64,000 bases of DNA. Source: Asterias amurensis (lineage: Eukaryota; Echinodermata; Asteroidea; Forcipulatida; Asteriidae). A program made the translations under genes and the position numbers. Shown in pieces: positions 60,429-64,000 of the stretch. Numbering within the stretch: position 1 is the stretch's first letter; each line of letters begins with the position of its first letter. The stretch is from NCBI RefSeq assembly GCF_032118995.1, contig NC_092661.1, positions 19,417,185 through 19,481,184 on the forward strand, in the 5' to 3' direction. The notes under the pieces were generated by a model. That model did no database searches. It saw nothing but the letters and a program-made list of their open reading frames with translations, and was not told the origin of the DNA.

Positions 60429-63400
60429 GTCTTAAAAAGAAAGAATCCCCTCCCTCGGGGAAGGCTACACCACTTTGTTATCCTCTAAGAAAAGCAGAAG
60501 AAGAAACATTTCTTTGGCAAAGAGTTAATTCCCAGCATTTACAATCCTTCAAAGTGTGACGTGTTGGTCATTAGTCAACGCATTAGCCATTACGGTCCGA
60601 CTCAATCGGAATGCTATACTTCTGTTGTGACTTAAATGACCACTCCTAAATAAGATCTGACATCTGTTGCTGCAGGCACGTACATCTATAGATACTCTTC
60701 ATCAAATCAGGGTTGGTCACATTCGAAATTTGGCAGCTAGGAAGAATGTAAAAAATAAGGGAACATCGACACAATTCTGTTTTGGTGATGAAAATAAACA
60801 CCAAAACCATTTCTCTACTTGTTTCAATTGGGTAATGCAGCCTTAGTTTGAACAAAACATCATTGCGGTTTTTAGGAGAATAAGTTTTCTTTATCGCTTG
60901 CTTGAGGACCAGAATAATAAACTACTCCAGAAGATTCCAGTCCAGGAAAAGTAGATTCCAATTCAGAAGCTAAGCTGTCAGTCATTCCAAATCAACTGGC
61001 TCAATGAAGTGGTTTTCTTAATTGTTAAACCAACTCATTGTTAGACTCTTGTATAGACGTTTTGATGTGCGAAATCTTGAGAGCAACAATTAAAAACTGA
61101 AAAGGGCAATCTTGAGATTTCAAGGAGACTTTTGAAATCTGGGCACCACGGAAATTAGACGTCCGTGAAAAAAAAAGCCGCAAGTCATAATGAATTTGTT
61201 GGTCTGCAAAGATGTCAAATCATGTATCAATTAAAATAATCAGTTTAAAATTCTGGTAGAATCAAATCTCGTTCCAGATGCTCGTTTTAAGATTGCAAAC
61301 TCTTTTTATAAAAAGTTTTGCAGAAAGTTTTTAATAGATTGCTGCAGCAATATTTTGAGTTAAATGCAGAAAGTAATCAAGATGACACAATATTTTCTGT
61401 TCTGGCTTGCTTTATATAAATAGTTTAATGAATCAATATAATTAATGTTTTCAAATAACTTTACAAACCTTTAGTCAAACATTTGTCAGGACATCAATCG
61501 AGCAAACCATATGAAATACAAACTTTTAGATCATCAGTTTCAGTCTGCAAGAAACCTCTCTCAGATATTAAAGATATTTATTCTTTTCAACTGAAAATCA
61601 CCAAGTCATATAATCTGTATTAAAAATTAACTTGTACTTAGCATCTATTCATGACGGATTAAAGGGATAATCTGGTTGAGTTTGAGATCTTAGTGATGAA
61701 TTCAAAAGATCTCCATGGATACAAACTTCTAGAGTTGAGAAATAGTGTGTGTCCCGTACAGCATAATGGAGCGACTCTATATCCCCACAACATGCCGTCC
61801 ATCAAAGAGACAACACGCAACCCCAAGAAAAGAGTCTCAACAAAAATCGGATTTTATACTCAGACGCTAAACCTGTCATTAATAACTTCGAAGATGAAGT
61901 CAACGCCTGAAAAATAATAGGAATACAACTTGTAAGAATGCCTGCCACACTGACTTGCTGAAATCCCTAAGTGTTCCGGGAACAATGCAGGGGCTTTTGG
62001 ACCACGCTGGGCAAGGCAAAAGGCGCTCAAATCCGGGCGAATGATTCGGCCCTCAACACGGCTTTTGTGGGAGTTTCGACTAAACTGGGCATGCACACGT
62101 TATTTATGAAAGCTTTTTAACGGTAAATCGCCTTTATTCTGTGCATGTACAGTCGAAATCTTTCCTCTTTATCGTTAATCTTAAGTCTAATCCAGTCCTT
62201 TTTTTCCTTCGTCTGTTTCTTGTCGAGTGTTTAACTCTCTGCCAAACTCAGATTGCTAATTATGTTCTAATCTTAAGACCCAAGGTTAATTTAGAAAGCG
62301 AGTAGAACGAAGGGTTATATTTAGAACTGTTATATTACTTGCAGCGTAGACGAGCGTTTTAATAAAATAGAAAACCAAACTGACTGGGTTTTTTGCTAAT
62401 AATATTAAGCGCATATGTGATATTATCTTAAAACATTAATTCGTGATGATTTGCACAAAGGACATTTAGCAAGACATCAAACCAATAGAAAATAAAATTA
62501 AGACAAATTACAAACACAATATATTAATTTTGTAAAACTTATCACATGAAAACAGTATTTTCTGATTTGTTATTAAAGTATTCACGTAAAGTGAAATGCA
62601 TTTGAATTTCGGGAAGTATATCCACCCCTTAATTGCATTCAATACTGGCGACTCATCTAACATTCATGTACAACATGTTCACATAATTACTGTTTATTTA
62701 TGCATGTTTTTATCGCATGACAGGACGACATTAACGCAAATAAGTTTTCTTATTATAACATGAGCTCCTCTCCTATTCAGAGTGAATTGTGCTTTTATTT
62801 TCGAGGCCGGTTCTAAAAGATATTTTGCAAGTTAGTTTAAAAACGCAAAGATTGCTTTGAGTAAGAAAACTCAGAAGTCACTAAAGTCAAGTGCCAACAT
62901 AAAAAAAAGGAAAAATCAGTCGCATCGACGGAATGTTTTACCATTGAACGCGAGCGATTTCTAGGTGTCAGTGTCTAATAGTTGTTGTTTTATACGTTCC
63001 ATCATAACAAAAATAGCTCAATATGTCGATAGAAAATATCAATGTGAAAGAGTTTATGATAACGATACTGTGATGTATGTGTATAGTCTATATAACAAAT
63101 AATAAGTTACACATTGCATACAACTATATATCTCGTCAGTATCCTATATACAGAGTTGGGTCCAGAACATTTTGTAAAAGATTCTAACATGCGCATAAGT
63201 CCTAATTATTCATGAATCAATTATTTAAAAAAAATAAAAAGTGTAATAAAAAAAAATCCAAATTCATTTTGTTTGTCTAACTAAAAACCGCTACACAAAT
63301 ATTATTCTTGATTATCGGAGTTGGTGCAGAATGAAAGGGAAAAGACAAATCTAGTCCAGAACAGGTGTGCTACCCTTTCCCCATTCATTGACACCTCTAA

Positions 63401-63947
63401 AGATAAATCGCGTCTAAGTATTACGATTGTTAGTCCAGTCAGTCTTGTTACTTTCTTTAGATAGGTCTTTGAGATCCCAACTCTCCATGCCAGCAATGGT
63501 CAATCTATTAACTCATCTTAATGAGGGATGATCTTTTGTGGTAAACTCGAACAGCAATTGAGTTGAGGACCTCCCCTAAAAAGACAGATGAAAGAAGGTC
63601 AGATGGACCTCTCCAAAGTTATTGGCACTCTTTACTCCCTAGCAGAGTTACATCAAAATACCCTTTCCGAACCCTTCAACGAAGGTACCCGTTCCAAGAT
63701 CTTATTTCGTCCATGGCTTTTATGATCTATGCAGCGCAAAATATTTCGCCAATGTGTTTATGGACATGTGTTGAAAAAAAAACTCAAAACAAAAAGCATA
63801 CGTCATAGAAGAAAAAAACAATATTTTGGCCTTAAACAACAGATTCTGAAATCTTTGCCAGTTTATTCTGAGTGACAATACTGTCAAAATATCGAACTTC
63901 TGAAATGGTGTCAACTTTATACAAAAGAGCGGGTGATAGTCATTGAC

Positions 63948-64000
63948 GGGCCCGATGGCTCAAGGCCCGACCACTCGACTGATCTCCGGCTTGCTGTGAT
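63948..64000 (+). repeat. possible tRNA-derived SINE head, cut by the window end
   Basis: GGGCCCGATGGCTCAA followed by CCACTCGACTGATCTCCGGC resembles the 5' half of a tRNA, with an A-box-like GATGGCTCAAGG and a CACTCGACT anticodon-arm-like block. The tRNA fold is poor. The element runs off the window, so this is tentative. Confidence 0.3.

Larger units (their letters stand above)
59164..63947. other. non-coding interval to the window end
   Basis: AT-rich DNA with a minisatellite (59455-59600) and a direct duplication (60359-60428). No further exon, RNA gene or full transposon could be supported. Confidence 0.4.

Noticed and set aside
63948-64000. A genuine tRNA gene at the window end
   Set aside because: The stem pairings are poor and the sequence is cut off; a tRNA-derived SINE fragment is more likely.

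Overview
The window is animal nuclear DNA: multi-exon genes with GT-AG introns, AT-rich introns, microsatellites and many short non-autonomous DNA transposons. Protein similarity to deuterostomes, together with an abundant short repeat family that I associate from memory with sea stars, suggests an echinoderm, probably an asteroid. That assignment is inference. Five protein-coding genes can be assembled exon by exon; every splice phase agrees and each total length divides by three. There is no CRISPR, rRNA or convincing full tRNA gene, and no recognisable retroviral or Polinton-like element.

Layout. (1) 1-21.6 kb: a nuclear receptor of group NR2E on the + strand. It has two candidate first coding exons (1379-1454 and 9529-9661) and a shared body from 9958 to 19894. 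Its DNA-binding domain and hinge look most like insect dissatisfaction; the ligand-binding domain is intermediate between dissatisfaction and NR2E3/PNR. (2) 21.9-26.9 kb: TRMT2B on the - strand, a probable mitochondrial 5-methyluridine RNA methyltransferase. Its 3' end abuts a five-copy 65-bp satellite. (3) 27.07-30.3 kb: MEAF6 on the + strand, a histone acetyltransferase complex subunit. It is head-to-head with TRMT2B, with 149 bp between start codons. (4) 32.9-36.9 kb: OSTM1 on the - strand, a lysosomal membrane glycoprotein that partners CLC-7. (5) 37.2-42.2 kb: MRPS31 on the + strand, a mitochondrial small-subunit ribosomal protein. It is head-to-head with OSTM1, with 307 bp between start codons. 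(6) 42.2-64 kb: about 21.8 kb with no assembled gene. It holds a few isolated candidate promoters or first exons, hairpins and minisatellites.

The four genes from TRMT2B to MRPS31 are compact housekeeping genes in two divergent pairs, likely sharing bidirectional promoters. The receptor has multi-kilobase introns, which suits a developmental regulator. TTAA-flanked MITEs of at least three families lie in introns and spacers. An NR2E receptor close to OSTM1 recalls the OSTM1-NR2E1 neighbourhood on human 6q21 and may be an ancestral linkage.
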